DNA of 64,000 nt, from contig JAOAAU010000009.1 in the NCBI GenBank assembly GCA_026418695.1, positions 124,001 to 188,000 of the forward strand, written 5' to 3'. A model generated the notes under the pieces. It saw nothing but the letters and a program-made list of their open reading frames with translations, did not search any database and had not been told where the DNA came from. Below, in pieces: positions 34,894 to 44,350 of the stretch; position 1 is the stretch's first letter; the number at the start of each line of letters is the position of its first letter. The stretch is from Clostridia bacterium (GTDB lineage Bacteria > Bacillota > Clostridia > Acetivibrionales > JAFADI01). A program made the position numbers and the translations under genes.

Positions 34894-35913
34894 ATGAAAG
34901 AGCAATTAAACGGCATTCAAGCCAGTGCTGAAAAAGAACTTGCAACGGCGCAGTCCATTCAGGAGCTCGAAAACCTAAGAGTTAAGTACCTTGGGAAGAA
35001 AGGAGAACTTACTTCTGTATTAAGGGGAATGGGCGCTTTGTCCGCAGAGGAAAGACCTGTGATCGGACAATTAGCGAATGAAGTCAGAGTGTTTATAGAA
35101 TCAAGACTGGATAAAGCAGTCAAAGACCTCGCGGGAAAAGAAAGAACGCTGAAACTCAAGCAGGAAATTATCGATATCACCATGCCTGGCAAGAAAGCCA
35201 ATTTTGGCCGCAGACATCCCTTGACCCAGGTGGTGGATGAAATCAAAGAGGTATTCCTGGGTATGGGATATCAAATAGCGGAAGGACCTGAAGTAGAACT
35301 GGACTATTTCAACTTTGAGGCAATGAATATTCCAAAGAATCATCCGTCCAGAGATGTGCAGGATACCTTTTATATCGATGACAACGTAGTACTCAGAACG
35401 CATACTTCACCGGTACAGGCCAGGGTTATGAAGTCTCAAAATCCGCCGATTCGTGTGATCTGTCCAGGAAGGGTTTACCGTTCCGATGAAGTGGATGCTA
35501 CCCATTCGCCGGTATTCCACCAGGTTGAAGGGCTTGTCGTCGATAAGGGCGTAACGATGGGAGACCTTGTGGGTACACTCCAGGTTTTTGCAAAAGTACT
35601 TTTCGGAGAAAACACCAAAATCCGGTTGAGACCTCATCACTTTCCATTTACCGAACCCAGTGCCGAAGTAGATGTTTCCTGTTGGGGATGCGGCGGAAGC
35701 GGCTGCAGAATCTGTAAGGGAGAAGGCTGGGTTGAAATTCTCGGTGCAGGGATGGTCAGCCCAAAAGTATTGAGAGAATGCGGGATAGATCCTAATGTTT
35801 ACAGCGGCTTCGCTTTCGGCTTGGGTGTAGAAAGAGTTGCAATGGCAAGATTTAATATTGATGACATGCGTTTGTTTACGGAAAATGATGTCCGTTTCCT
35901 GAAACAGTTTTAG
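34894..35913 (+). CDS. pheS: Phenylalanyl-tRNA synthetase alpha subunit
   Basis: Catalytic subunit of the (alpha-beta)2 enzyme. An N-terminal helical coiled coil (about 1-90) precedes the class II core with [21 protein letters not shown], motif 2 at [20 protein letters not shown]...[10 protein letters not shown] and motif 3 at [16 protein letters not shown]. 339 residues, standard. GGAAGGAG precedes the ATG. Controlled by the T-box leader. Confidence 0.98.
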   Translation: MKEQLNGIQASAEKELATAQSIQELENLRVKYLGKKGELTSVLRGMGALSAEERPVIGQLANEVRVFIESRLDKAVKDLAGKERTLKLKQEIIDITMPGKKANFGRRHPLTQVVDEIKEVFLGMGYQIAEGPEVELDYFNFEAMNIPKNHPSRDVQDTFYIDDNVVLRTHTSPVQARVMKSQNPPIRVICPGRVYRSDEVDATHSPVFHQVEGLVVDKGVTMGDLVGTLQVFAKVLFGENTKIRLRPHHFPFTEPSAEVDVSCWGCGGSGCRICKGEGWVEILGAGMVSPKVLRECGIDPNVYSGFAFGLGVERVAMARFNIDDMRLFTENDVRFLKQF

Positions 35914-35922
35914 GAAAAAAAG

Positions 35923-36077
35923 TAATGGGCAATTGGTAATAGGTAATAGGAGAATAATTTATCAATTTCCTTATATGTCATTTGATTAGATTTTTGTTGT
36001 ATAAAATGTATTTGGTGAAGAAACGTTGAGATTATGGGAGAGGAAAACCTATTACCCATCACCTATAACCTATCACC
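35923..36077. repeat. Imperfect inverted repeat of GGTAATAGG-like words between pheS and pheT
   Basis: The left part (35923-35950) reads as GGTAATAGG-type units; the right part (36048-36077) holds their reverse complements (CCTATTACC, CACCTATAACC, TATCACC). The roughly 100 bases between are AT-rich. Not coding and not a terminator; an intergenic repeat splitting the operon. Confidence 0.6.
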
Positions 36078-36104
36078 GAACAAGAATGAAAGGAGATTTT
36101 ATAA

Positions 36105-38576
36105 ATGAAAGCACCTTTGAAATGGCTGAGAAAATATGTTGATATAAATGTGTGCCCGAAAGAATTTGCGGAAGCAATGACGATGTCCGGTTCCAAGGTT
36201 GAAGGCATCGAAAAGCAGGGAGAAGAGGTATTGAATGTCGTTGTTGGTAAGATTCTGACAAGGGAAAAACATCCGGACGCCGATAAATTGCAGGTTTCCA
36301 TGGTGGATGTGGGAAAAGAGAAGATTCAGATTGTTACCGGGGCTCAGAATATTGAAGTGGGAGACTATGTTCCCATTGCATTGGATGGATCCTCCCTGCC
36401 CGGAGACAAGAAGATTAAGAAAGGGAAGCTCAGAGGCGTTGAATCCAATGGGATGATGTGCTCCATTCAGGAATTGGGGTATACCAAATATGATTTCCCC
36501 GATGCAGAAGAGCATGGAATCTACATTCTATCCAAAAACCTGTTAACTGAAAAATATGCTGCCGGTTCTTCCGATGAAAAAGAACTGGACAGTAAAGTAT
36601 TGGGTAAGGATATCCGTGAAGTATTGGGGATTGACGATGATATCGTCGAATTTGAAATCACACCGAACAGACCGGATTGTTTGAGCATCGTAGGGCTTGC
36701 AAGGGAAGCGGCTGCTACCATGGGCACCAGCTTCAGAAAGCCTGAAATCAATGTGAAAGAAGCGGGAGGCAATATTAATGAACAAGCATCTGTCGAGATC
36801 AGGGATGCGGATCTTTGCCCGAGATATACCGCAAGATTGATTAAAAATGTAAAAATCCAGCCTTCACCGGAGTGGATGAAAGAGAGCCTTAGAGCAGCAG
36901 GCATCAGGCCAATCAATAATATCGTGGATATTACAAACTATGTGATGCTGGAAATGGGCCAGCCGTTGCATGCGTTTGACTTTGATTATCTAAAAGGCAG
37001 GAAGATCATTGTGAGAAGGGCGGTAGAAGGCGAAAGCATCGAAACTCTGGATGGAAATATGAGAAAGCTGGAGCCCGGAATGCTTGTGATTTCGGATGCT
37101 GAAAGGGCAGTCGCTGTTGCAGGCGTCATGGGCGGAGGAAACTCTGAAGTCACAGAGAATACGAAAAGCATTCTTTTAGAATCCGCTGTGTTTAACGGTA
37201 CTTCCGTCAGAATTACCGCAAAGAAGCTGGGAATGAGAACAGAGGCCTCTTCAAGAATGGAAAAAGGTCTTGACCTGAACAATGCATCCAACGCTTTGGA
37301 CAGAGCGGTTCAGTTGATCGCTGAACTGGGAGCCGGTGAAGTGGTCAGCGGTATGATCGATTGCTATCCCGGTAAAGTTGAGCCAAGAAGCATCAAACTT
37401 GAATATGAAAAGATTAATGCGCTTCTGGGAACGGATGTATCCCAGGAAGAAATGATTGCAATCCTGAGAAGCGTTGAGTTCTCTGTAGATGAAGCAACGA
37501 ATACAGTAATTGTGCCTTCTTTCAGGGAAGATGTAGAAGAAATGGCGGATTTGGCAGAAGAAGTAGCGAGATTCTACGGCTATAACAATATCAAACCGAC
37601 CCTTTTGACCGGAAAAGAAATGACACGGGGTATCAAGTCCTTCAAGCAGAGGATGGAAGAAAGCATCCTTGATACCATGACAGCCAATGGATTTTCAGAG
37701 ATCTACACCTACTCCTTTGCAAGCCCGAGTATCTTTGACAAAATCAACCTGCCTTTGGACAGTGAGCTTCGCAATGCGGTTGTTGTGTCTAATCCTTTAG
37801 GTACAGAATTCAGTATCATGAGGACTACCACCATCCCGGATATGCTTACCGTACTTTCAACCAACTATAATAGAAGGGTTGAGGAAGCTAGACTGTTTGA
37901 GCTTTCCAGAACGTATTCAAAGAAAGCGCCCAGGAAATCTCAAATTGAAGGAAAAGATGAAAGTGCACTTCCTGTGGAAATTGAGACGTTAACCATTGGG
38001 TTATATGGAAAAGTGGATTTTTACGATCTTAAGGGAGCCGTAGAATCGCTATTAGCAGAGCTTCGCGTCACCGGTTATGAGTTTATCAGAGAATCGGAGA
38101 ACCCAACCTTCCATCCGGGAAGAACAGCAGCTTTGACTATCAATGGAGAAAAAGCGGGAGTCTTTGGTGAGGTTCATCCGGATGTTCTGGATAACTTTGA
38201 AATTGGAACCAAAGCTTATGTTGCAGTGCTTGAAGTTGAAAAGCTGATCGGAAATGCAGGCGCAACTGCTCAGTATAAGCATCTTCCGAAGTTCCCTGCA
38301 GTAACACGGGATATAGCGATGCTGGTGAAGGATGAAATCATGGTCAAACAAATTGAAGACATCATTCAGCAAAGAGCAGGAAAAATTCTGGAAGAAATCA
38401 AACTTTTCGATGTTTACAAGGGTAAACAGGTCCCGGAAGGAATGAAGAGTGTAGCATATTCCATTATCTTCAGAGCGGAGGATAGAACGCTTACGGATGA
38501 GGACGTGAACAAGGCTATGACAAAAATCCTGGATGGTTTGAAAACAGGATTGGATGCGCAATTAAGAGAACAGTAA
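36105..38576 (+). CDS. pheT: Phenylalanyl-tRNA synthetase beta subunit
   Basis: 823 residues with the full domain set: N-terminal tRNA-binding OB fold (about 40-150, VVVGKILTREKHPDADKLQV), B3/B4 editing domain (about 215-395), B5 domain (about 410-480), a class II-like core and the C-terminal FDX-ACB anticodon-binding domain (YKHLPKFPAVTRDIAMLV to the end). Together with PheS it charges tRNA-Phe and edits Tyr-tRNA. AAAGGAG precedes the ATG. Confidence 0.98.
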   Translation: MKAPLKWLRKYVDINVCPKEFAEAMTMSGSKVEGIEKQGEEVLNVVVGKILTREKHPDADKLQVSMVDVGKEKIQIVTGAQNIEVGDYVPIALDGSSLPGDKKIKKGKLRGVESNGMMCSIQELGYTKYDFPDAEEHGIYILSKNLLTEKYAAGSSDEKELDSKVLGKDIREVLGIDDDIVEFEITPNRPDCLSIVGLAREAAATMGTSFRKPEINVKEAGGNINEQASVEIRDADLCPRYTARLIKNVKIQPSPEWMKESLRAAGIRPINNIVDITNYVMLEMGQPLHAFDFDYLKGRKIIVRRAVEGESIETLDGNMRKLEPGMLVISDAERAVAVAGVMGGGNSEVTENTKSILLESAVFNGTSVRITAKKLGMRTEASSRMEKGLDLNNASNALDRAVQLIAELGAGEVVSGMIDCYPGKVEPRSIKLEYEKINALLGTDVSQEEMIAILRSVEFSVDEATNTVIVPSFREDVEEMADLAEEVARFYGYNNIKPTLLTGKEMTRGIKSFKQRMEESILDTMTANGFSEIYTYSFASPSIFDKINLPLDSELRNAVVVSNPLGTEFSIMRTTTIPDMLTVLSTNYNRRVEEARLFELSRTYSKKAPRKSQIEGKDESALPVEIETLTIGLYGKVDFYDLKGAVESLLAELRVTGYEFIRESENPTFHPGRTAALTINGEKAGVFGEVHPDVLDNFEIGTKAYVAVLEVEKLIGNAGATAQYKHLPKFPAVTRDIAMLVKDEIMVKQIEDIIQQRAGKILEEIKLFDVYKGKQVPEGMKSVAYSIIFRAEDRTLTDEDVNKAMTKILDGLKTGLDAQLREQ

Positions 38577-38583
38577 TTTCTAT

Positions 38584-38633
38584 AAGACAAAAATAGCACT
38601 GGCAAAAAAACTTGCCAGTGCTATTTTTGTCTT
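38584..38633. terminator. Bidirectional terminator, 22-bp perfect stem
   Basis: Arms 38584-38605 and 38612-38633 are exact reverse complements (core AATAGCACTGGCAA / TTGCCAGTGCTATT) with an AAAAAC loop and A/T-rich flanks. It serves both pheT and the convergent SASP gene. Confidence 0.93.
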
Positions 38634-38637
38634 AAGT

Positions 38638-38862
38638 TTATTTCAACAACTGACTTTCGGCCATCTGAATCATACGCTTTACCATTTGGCCGCCGATAGG
38701 GCCGCCTTCATGTCCATTCTGTTTTGCGGGTTGATCGCCCTTGTAGTGGTCATTGTTTTCCTTAACAAACTGCAGGTGTCCAACTTCCTGTGCACATTCC
38801 ATTTTGAATCTTGTTAATGCTTCTCTTGCTTCCGGAACTAATGGAGTTTTTGGTCTTGACAT
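38638..38862 (-). CDS. Alpha/beta-type small acid-soluble spore protein
   Basis: DNA-binding protein that coats spore DNA. Matches the family in LVPEAREALTRFKMECAQEVG, the GPR protease-cleavage-like region near the first third, and the second conserved block GGPIGGQMVKRMIQMAE. 74 residues. AAGGAAGGTG precedes the ATG. The usual central region is somewhat divergent (QFVKENNDHYKGDQPAKQNG). It shows the organism can make endospores; expression is expected from a sigma-G promoter, not identified here. Confidence 0.92.
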   Translation of the reverse strand: MSRPKTPLVPEAREALTRFKMECAQEVGHLQFVKENNDHYKGDQPAKQNGHEGGPIGGQMVKRMIQMAESQLLK

Positions 38863-39375
38863 ATTGATTCACCTTCCTTTTTTTATTTGAAAATGTCCAA
38901 TAGCAAATCAGACATTTTCATTGGGGTTATCCTTATATTGAATAGAATTCAATGATACTTAATAATTCTAGTCTTTACGGAAAATCAATTTTTTAACGTG
39001 GCAAATAAACGCAAAGCATGGTTGCCATGGAAAATAGATTGATTTTGCCAACTTGTTGTTTGAATGATAAACCAAGGAGGAGTGAAAAATATGATAAAGA
39101 AATTTCACTGGACCTTTTTGGATAAAACAATCTCTGATTAATAATGCCTTAAATACAAATACTACTTATCAATAATATCGATAACGAACCTAAAACGATA
39201 GTTAAATCAAGATAGGTTTCGATGAAGTTCTGCGAAGTGGATGCTTAGAAAATTTTATTCTCCGCTTCGCTCGATAAAGTTTAGCTTAGCAATAGCATTG
39301 AAGTTTTAACTGCAGGTTTTGGATAAAAACATTGAAGGCGATTTAGAAAAGTAACCATAGATATGGAGGAAAATT
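38863..39375. other. 513-base gap with a possible 16-residue peptide
   Basis: AT-rich. A strong AAGGAGG (39074-39080) precedes an ATG at 39091 opening a 16-codon frame (MIKKFHWTFLDKTISD, stop at 39141); it may be a leader peptide, a decayed gene start or chance. A hairpin CGAAGTGG / CCGCTTCG lies at about 39229-39276. Nothing else was recognised. Confidence 0.4.
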
Positions 39376-39975
39376 ATGAAGCCGGAAGAACAAAAAAAGA
39401 ATTTGGATGAGTTTTTTTATCACTTGGACCGATCTGTTTTTATTGAGGGAGAAAATAAAAGATATGCCGGATATGATGAAGCACTTTCCATTGGCTATGA
39501 ACAGACAATTTCAATGCCATCCCTGGTACACTATATGACTTCAAAACTTCAACTGGATAAGAGGCATAGAGTACTGGAGATTGGTACCGGTTCCGGGTAT
39601 CAAACAGCTTTTCTTGCTGAATTCGGAGGAAAAGTATTTACAGTGGAACGAATCAAGGAGCTGTCATGGAAAGCAGTAGAGAGACTGATGAACATGGGCT
39701 ATAAGAATATTCAGTTTAAGATTGGGGATGGAAGCGAAGGTTGGCCTGAGTTTGCCCCCTACGACAGAATTATGGTTACTGCTGCGGCAGGAAGTATTCC
39801 TGAGATCCTCGTAGATCAGTTGGCTAATGACGGCAGAATGCTCGTTCCAATAGGCCCAAAAGGCCTTCAGGACCTGATCCTGATCACCAAGGATAGCAAG
39901 GGAAGAGTTGAGGAAAAGAACCTTGGAGATGTGACTTTTGTTGAGTTGAAGGGTGAATACGGCTGGAAAAGCTAG
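39376..39975 (+). CDS. Protein-L-isoaspartate O-methyltransferase family protein
   Basis: Class I SAM methyltransferase with the Pcm pattern: SIGYEQTISMPSLVHYMTSKL, SAM site VLEIGTGSGYQTAFLAEFGG, VERIKELS, and MVTAAAGSIPEILVDQLANDG followed by RMLVPIG. 199 residues, a normal length. The family repairs isoaspartyl residues in aged proteins, useful in spores and stationary cells. GGAGG precedes the ATG. The activity is inferred from the family. Confidence 0.9.
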   Translation: MKPEEQKKNLDEFFYHLDRSVFIEGENKRYAGYDEALSIGYEQTISMPSLVHYMTSKLQLDKRHRVLEIGTGSGYQTAFLAEFGGKVFTVERIKELSWKAVERLMNMGYKNIQFKIGDGSEGWPEFAPYDRIMVTAAAGSIPEILVDQLANDGRMLVPIGPKGLQDLILITKDSKGRVEEKNLGDVTFVELKGEYGWKS

Positions 39976-40049
39976 AAAGTATTGATTTGAATGTCACATT
40001 TTGATAAAATAGACCTCAATGTTATTAGGAATAAAAGGTAACGAGGCTT

Positions 40050-40107
40050 GAAATGCGCTGCTGTGATCACGAAAGCAGGGAATAGGATGTGAGCGCACGC
40101 ATTCTTG
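40050..40107 (+). other. Possible folded leader upstream of pgi
   Basis: AATGCG (from about 40051) can pair with CGCATT (about 40099), enclosing a CTGCT / AGCAG hairpin that contains the palindrome GTGATCAC. No known riboswitch class was recognised. Weak evidence. Confidence 0.3.
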
Positions 40108-40160
40108 TAACAGTGTTTACCAGAATTAATAATTAAGAATACATAGAGGAGGCTAAAACA

Positions 40161-41513
40161 ATGCAGACACTCAAGTTCGATTACTCCAAGGCTTTAGGCT
40201 TTATCGGAGAACATGAGGTAGAATACTTTGATGGCTTTATCAAGGTAGCCCATGAAATGCTCCACAACAAGACCGGGGCAGGCAATGACTTTTTAGGCTG
40301 GGTAGACCTTCCAGTCAATTATGATAAGGATGAATTCAAAAGAATCAAGGCGGCGGCTGAAAAAATTAAAGCTGATTCTGATGTTTTAATCGTGATCGGA
40401 ATCGGTGGCTCTTACCTAGGTGCAAGAGCAGCCCTCGAGATGCTCTCCCACTCCTTCTACAACATGCTCCCGAAATCAGAAAGAAAGACGCCTGAAATCT
40501 ACTTTGTAGGAAACAACATCAGTTCAACCTATATTTCGGATTTGCTTGAACTCATCAAAGGAAAGGAAATATCCGTCAATGTGATCTCCAAGTCCGGTAC
40601 AACTACTGAACCGGCGCTTGCTTTCAGAATATTCAAGGAATACATGGAGAACAAGTACGGTAAAGATGAAGCCAGCAAGAGAATCTATGCCACTACTGAT
40701 AAAGCAAGGGGAGCATTGAAAAAACTTGCTACTGAAGAAAAATACGAAACCTTTGTAATTCCCGATGATGTCGGAGGAAGATTCTCAGTTCTCACAGCGG
40801 TTGGACTTCTTCCGATTGCCGTATCCGGCGCGGATATTGACAAAATGATGCAGGGGGCTGCAGATGCTCATAAGCTTTACAGCAACCCGAACCTCAAGGA
40901 AAATGACTGCTATCAGTATGCTGCTGTTAGAAATGCTTTCTATAGAAAGAATAAAACTACTGAAATCATGGTGAACTATGAACCATCCCTGCATTTCTTC
41001 ACAGAATGGTGGAAGCAGCTCTACGGGGAAAGCGAAGGCAAGGATCAAAAAGGCATATTCCCTGCAGGTGTTGATTTCACAACGGATCTTCACTCCATGG
41101 GCCAGTATATCCAGGATGGATTAAGAGTGATCTTTGAAACCGTTTTGAACGTTGAAAAGCCAAGAAAAGCGATCACCATCAAGGAAGACAAGGACAATGT
41201 AGACGGTTTGAACTTCCTCGCCGGCAAGGATGTTGACTATGTAAACAAGAAAGCGATGGAAGGTACATTGTTGGCTCATACCGACGGTGGAGTTCCGAAC
41301 CTTGTTTTAAACATTCCTGAACTGAATGAATACTACTTCGGTCAGCTGGTATACTTCTTTGAAAAGGCTTGCGGCATCAGCGGATATTTGTTGGCTGTAA
41401 ACCCATTTGACCAACCGGGAGTAGAAGCGTATAAGAAGAACATGTTTGCACTTCTTGGCAAGCCCGGATATGAGGATGAAAAGAAGAAGCTGGAAGCACG
41501 TTTAAGCAAATAA
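40161..41513 (+). CDS. pgi: Glucose-6-phosphate isomerase
   Basis: Glycolytic enzyme interconverting glucose-6-phosphate and fructose-6-phosphate, the latter also feeding GlmS. Motifs include [35 protein letters not shown] (phosphate loop), [17 protein letters not shown] and [10 protein letters not shown]. 450 residues, the Firmicute form. AGAGGAGG precedes the ATG. Monocistronic, closed by a terminator. Confidence 0.97.
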   Translation: MQTLKFDYSKALGFIGEHEVEYFDGFIKVAHEMLHNKTGAGNDFLGWVDLPVNYDKDEFKRIKAAAEKIKADSDVLIVIGIGGSYLGARAALEMLSHSFYNMLPKSERKTPEIYFVGNNISSTYISDLLELIKGKEISVNVISKSGTTTEPALAFRIFKEYMENKYGKDEASKRIYATTDKARGALKKLATEEKYETFVIPDDVGGRFSVLTAVGLLPIAVSGADIDKMMQGAADAHKLYSNPNLKENDCYQYAAVRNAFYRKNKTTEIMVNYEPSLHFFTEWWKQLYGESEGKDQKGIFPAGVDFTTDLHSMGQYIQDGLRVIFETVLNVEKPRKAITIKEDKDNVDGLNFLAGKDVDYVNKKAMEGTLLAHTDGGVPNLVLNIPELNEYYFGQLVYFFEKACGISGYLLAVNPFDQPGVEAYKKNMFALLGKPGYEDEKKKLEARLSK

Positions 41514-41527
41514 TTAAGAGTTACTAG

Positions 41528-41563
41528 AGAGCAGAGGAAGGATTAAACTTTCCTCTGCTTTTT
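41528..41563. terminator. Terminator between pgi and the phosphoesterase gene
   Basis: AGCAGAGGAA (41530-41539) / TTCCTCTGCT (41550-41559), then TTTTT; lies between convergent genes. Confidence 0.9.
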
Positions 41564-41583
41564 CAATTTGAAGATATCTTTAT

Positions 41584-42390
41584 TTATGGCAACTGAAAGA
41601 TCGTAATCTCAGGCCGGGACAAAAACCTCAAGGGAAGGCTTACATTCCCTAACCCTCGGTTAATGTACAGGTTTACCCCGTTCACCTTATGAAGACCGGA
41701 TTTGATGCCTTTCTTGCACAGTTTTTCTCTTCTCAATAATCTAAATTCAAAATCAAAAGGCGCCCAAATCTGCCCTCCGTGGAAGTGACCGCAAAAAAGA
41801 TAATCAAGTTTTTGCTGGGGAACTTCCAGGACAATATCAGGATTATGAGAAAAACCGATATTCATAAGAGCGTCGGGATTACACCCTTGTAACGCTTCAT
41901 CAATACGATGAAGTTTGTAGCGCATATCCGCAATCCCTACGATGTTATAAAGCTTGAAATTCTTTTCGAAACAAGTACTGCGGTTATGTAAGATGTTGAC
42001 CCCAGTCGCTTCGATGAGTTCGATATATTGCTGCAATCCTTTGGGATCTGCTTTAAATGCTTCATAATCATGATTCCCAAGACAAAGATAAAAGTTTTGA
42101 TTGGGACCAAGACGATTTAGGAATTTTAAGAATTTTGGAATATGACGTTTATATTCTATGTAATCGCCTGTCATCAAGATAATGTCCGGTTTTTCAGCTT
42201 CAATCACTTGTTTAATTCGTTCCGGCGTAACAAATAAACGGTTAATGTGAATATCCGATAACTGCATTACTTTTAAAGAATCCTTATTTTGGGTAAAAGA
42301 TACCCTTGTAACTTCTAAGAGTGTAGTTTCGATCCGCATATAAATCAAAAGAAGGATTGCAATAGAAACCAAGATATATAAATAAAGCAT
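41584..42390 (-). CDS. Membrane-anchored metallophosphoesterase
   Basis: Calcineurin-like phosphoesterase. One N-terminal helix (about 2-18), then metal-site motifs LSDIHINR, ILMTGDYIE, LCLGNHDYEAF, IGFSHNPD and CGHFHGGQIW, ending YINRGLGNV. It resembles YkuE/YaeI-type phosphodiesterases acting on lipid-linked phosphates. I prefer ATG at 42390, preceded by GAGGT, over the one at 42402. About 268 residues. Substrate unknown. Confidence 0.88.
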   Translation of the reverse strand: MLYLYILVSIAILLLIYMRIETTLLEVTRVSFTQNKDSLKVMQLSDIHINRLFVTPERIKQVIEAEKPDIILMTGDYIEYKRHIPKFLKFLNRLGPNQNFYLCLGNHDYEAFKADPKGLQQYIELIEATGVNILHNRSTCFEKNFKLYNIVGIADMRYKLHRIDEALQGCNPDALMNIGFSHNPDIVLEVPQQKLDYLFCGHFHGGQIWAPFDFEFRLLRREKLCKKGIKSGLHKVNGVNLYINRGLGNVSLPLRFLSRPEITIFQLP

Positions 42391-42653
42391 GATCAACCTC
42401 ATTCAGTATTTTTGACGATTCAAAAAGCTCCAATCCAATGGTCAAACGGAAGCGTGAAAATGAAATTCGTTTGAATTTTTATCTTAACTATAACAGTATA
42501 GGGCTGTAATATCAACACTGTTTTCAATGAACAAAGGAAGAAAAGAACAATGTGAACTACTTGCGCAGATGGGATTAGATGGGAAATAATGCAATGTTCT
42601 CTTGTGGATTTTATGTAAACTAGCATTATATAATGAATTCAGGGGTGATTTTA

Positions 42654-42818
42654 ATGTTCAGAAATAACAGTGATTTTCAACCGAGAACCTATTCTGTTAA
42701 AAGCTTTAAGAGAAGAAAAGGAGTCAGTCTGAAAAAGGTTCTGATCTATTTTACTTTCATCATCCTTTCGGTTCTGATCCTTGGAGTAACATTTCTTTCG
42801 GTGAATAAGCTGGTTTAA
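42654..42818 (+). CDS. Small single-span membrane protein
   Basis: 54 residues: a basic N-terminal half (FQPRTYSVKSFKRRKGVSLKK) and a C-terminal helix (VLIYFTFIILSVLILGVTFL), predicted inside-to-outside. ATG 42654 follows AGGGGTGAT. A TATAAT at 42629-42634 overlaps the earlier in-frame ATG, confirming the later start. A terminator lies at 42884. Family not recognised. Confidence 0.65.
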   Translation: MFRNNSDFQPRTYSVKSFKRRKGVSLKKVLIYFTFIILSVLILGVTFLSVNKLV

Positions 42819-42883
42819 TGACAGCATTGACATAGGATTTCTTCCCTATTCACCTACTTAAGCAAGATGGTTTGATTCGAAAG

Positions 42884-42914
42884 TCCTTAAAGATCTTCTT
42901 TAAGGATTTTTTTT
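42884..42914 (+). terminator. Terminator after the small membrane protein
   Basis: Perfect stem TCCTTAAAGA / TCTTTAAGGA with loop TCT and eight T. The 170 bases after it up to the next promoter hold nothing recognised. Confidence 0.92.
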
Positions 42915-43083
42915 GTTCAAACATTTTGTATTTCCTTAACGGATATTTGATGAAAAGATATATCCTCTGGGTATTCCATTTACCACCATCAAAGCTAAAA
43001 TGTGCATACATAAAATGACGTATGATCAGAAAGCATAATGCTGAAAAGCCATGTAACAAGCAGCTTTGGATGATTATATGCGG

Positions 43084-43113
43084 TTGACATAAATAAGTTG
43101 ACCTGTGTATAAT
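43084..43113 (+). promoter_or_regulatory. Promoter of the riboswitch-controlled hydrolase
   Basis: TTGACA (43084-43089), 18-base spacer, TATAAT (43108-43113). Transcription would begin just before the riboswitch. Confidence 0.8.
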
Positions 43114-43120
43114 CAAAAAA

Positions 43121-43312
43121 AGGCTGAATCCCCCTTAATGAGGGGGTACGGAGGAACCAAACATTGGGGTTAGTCCGATCTGAATGACGGAAAAATGATT
43201 TGAGAAGTTTGATATAAGTTATTTGTTTTCTTACCTCTCACATCTCACTTCCCACATCCAGAAAGGTAGGGGGATCCTATTACCCGAACCCGTCAGCTAA
43301 CTTCGGAAGCCA
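43121..43312 (+). promoter_or_regulatory. c-di-AMP riboswitch (ydaO/yuaA type)
   Basis: Conserved blocks are in order: GGCTGAATC (43122-43130), GGTACGGAGGAACCAA, TTGGGGTTAGTCCGA, AAAGGTAGGG, then CCCGAACCCGTCAGCTAAC and CTTCGGAAGCC, with the terminal GGCT/AGCC stem closing the element. In Firmicutes this class binds c-di-AMP and switches off wall hydrolases and osmolyte or K+ transporters. A variable loop holds about 70 AT-rich and low-complexity bases (43195-43260). It lies directly before an NlpC/P60 hydrolase gene, as expected. Confidence 0.93.
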
Positions 43313-43328
43313 AAAATAGGAGGTACAA

Positions 43329-44165
43329 ATGAAAAGGGAGCTAAAGATCTTTTTCAGCTCTATGGTACTTGTTTTGATGTTTTGTTTCCTGTCTGGTTTT
43401 GCACTGGCGGATACCATCAAAACAGCTACCGTCAACGCCTCAACGGTGAACCTTCGGAGCGGTCCCGAAATGAGTTCGGAAGTTGCGGGTGTATTGGATA
43501 AAGGCCAGATACTTACTGTCCTGAAGCAGTCCGGTGAGTGGACCCAGGTAAAGACTTCTCGTGGAAACACCGGATGGGTGAAAAAAACATACCTAACGCT
43601 GAATAAGGAAAGTAAGGAGAAGGCCTTAAACAAGGAAAAGACCTTAAGCAGGACAAAAGCCACAGAGAAGGAGAAAACCACAGCTGTTACAAAAAACGTA
43701 GCTACAGCTAAAACCACAGCTGAAGCTAAAACCGCTGATGACACAAAAACCTCCAGAGGGGATTTGGTGGACAGAGGGCAGGACAATCAGAATTTAGGAG
43801 AAAAGTTCGTGAGTTTTGCGAAAAACCTCATCGGCGTTAAATACGTCTGGGGGGGCTCCTCACCCAATGGGTTTGACTGCTCAGGATTTGTCAAATACGT
43901 ATACGGCAATTTCGATATCCGACTTGAGCGGGTAGCCGCAAATCAAGCCAAGGAAGGGAAATCCGTAGAAATTGACAATCTTCAGCCTGGAGATCTGGTT
44001 TTCTTTGATACCGATGGCGGACACAACTACATAAATCATGTTGGAATGTACATAGGGGACGGCAAGTTCATCCATGCCTCCTCAGGACATGGAGATGTGG
44101 TTGTATCCGATCTGTTGAAGGGTTTTTACTTCAAAAACTTTATGACCGCAAAAAGGACTATTTAA
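43329..44165 (+). CDS. Secreted SH3b-NlpC/P60 cell-wall hydrolase
   Basis: Signal peptide (about 1-27, ending ALAD), bacterial SH3 domain (about 30-92: VNASTVNLRSGPEMSSEVAGVL, GWVKKTYL), a charged Lys/Thr/Ala-rich linker (about 95-150) and an NlpC/P60 endopeptidase domain with catalytic Cys in NGFDCSGFVKYVYG, His in INHVGMYIGDG and a third polar residue in KFIHASSG. It should cleave peptidoglycan stem peptides. AGGAGG precedes the ATG. The upstream riboswitch puts it under c-di-AMP control. Confidence 0.95.
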   Translation: MKRELKIFFSSMVLVLMFCFLSGFALADTIKTATVNASTVNLRSGPEMSSEVAGVLDKGQILTVLKQSGEWTQVKTSRGNTGWVKKTYLTLNKESKEKALNKEKTLSRTKATEKEKTTAVTKNVATAKTTAEAKTADDTKTSRGDLVDRGQDNQNLGEKFVSFAKNLIGVKYVWGGSSPNGFDCSGFVKYVYGNFDIRLERVAANQAKEGKSVEIDNLQPGDLVFFDTDGGHNYINHVGMYIGDGKFIHASSGHGDVVVSDLLKGFYFKNFMTAKRTI

Positions 44166-44179
44166 TTCATAAAATTGCG

Positions 44180-44203
44180 GCACCCTACAAAGGGTGCTTT
44201 TTT
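44180..44203 (+). terminator. Terminator of the NlpC/P60 gene
   Basis: GCACCCT / AGGGTGC stem, loop ACAA, then TTTTTT. Confidence 0.9.
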
Positions 44204-44307
44204 CTTTGGATGCTAATCGATATTGAACTTCAGTGTTTGAACTTATAAAGAAGTCGGTTGGTTTTTTTAGAGGTATTGTTATGTAAATGAAATATCAAAT
44301 TGAAAGT

Positions 44308-44350
44308 AAAAGAAGAAGGCTTCCTGTATTCACAGGAAGCCTTCTTCTTT
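44308..44350 (-). terminator. Terminator of tRNA-Leu, 20-bp stem
   Basis: Arms 44308-44327 and 44332-44351 are exact reverse complements (core AAGGCTTCCTGT / ACAGGAAGCCTT), loop ATTC, immediately after the tRNA 3' end on the minus strand and followed there by a T-rich stretch. Confidence 0.88.
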
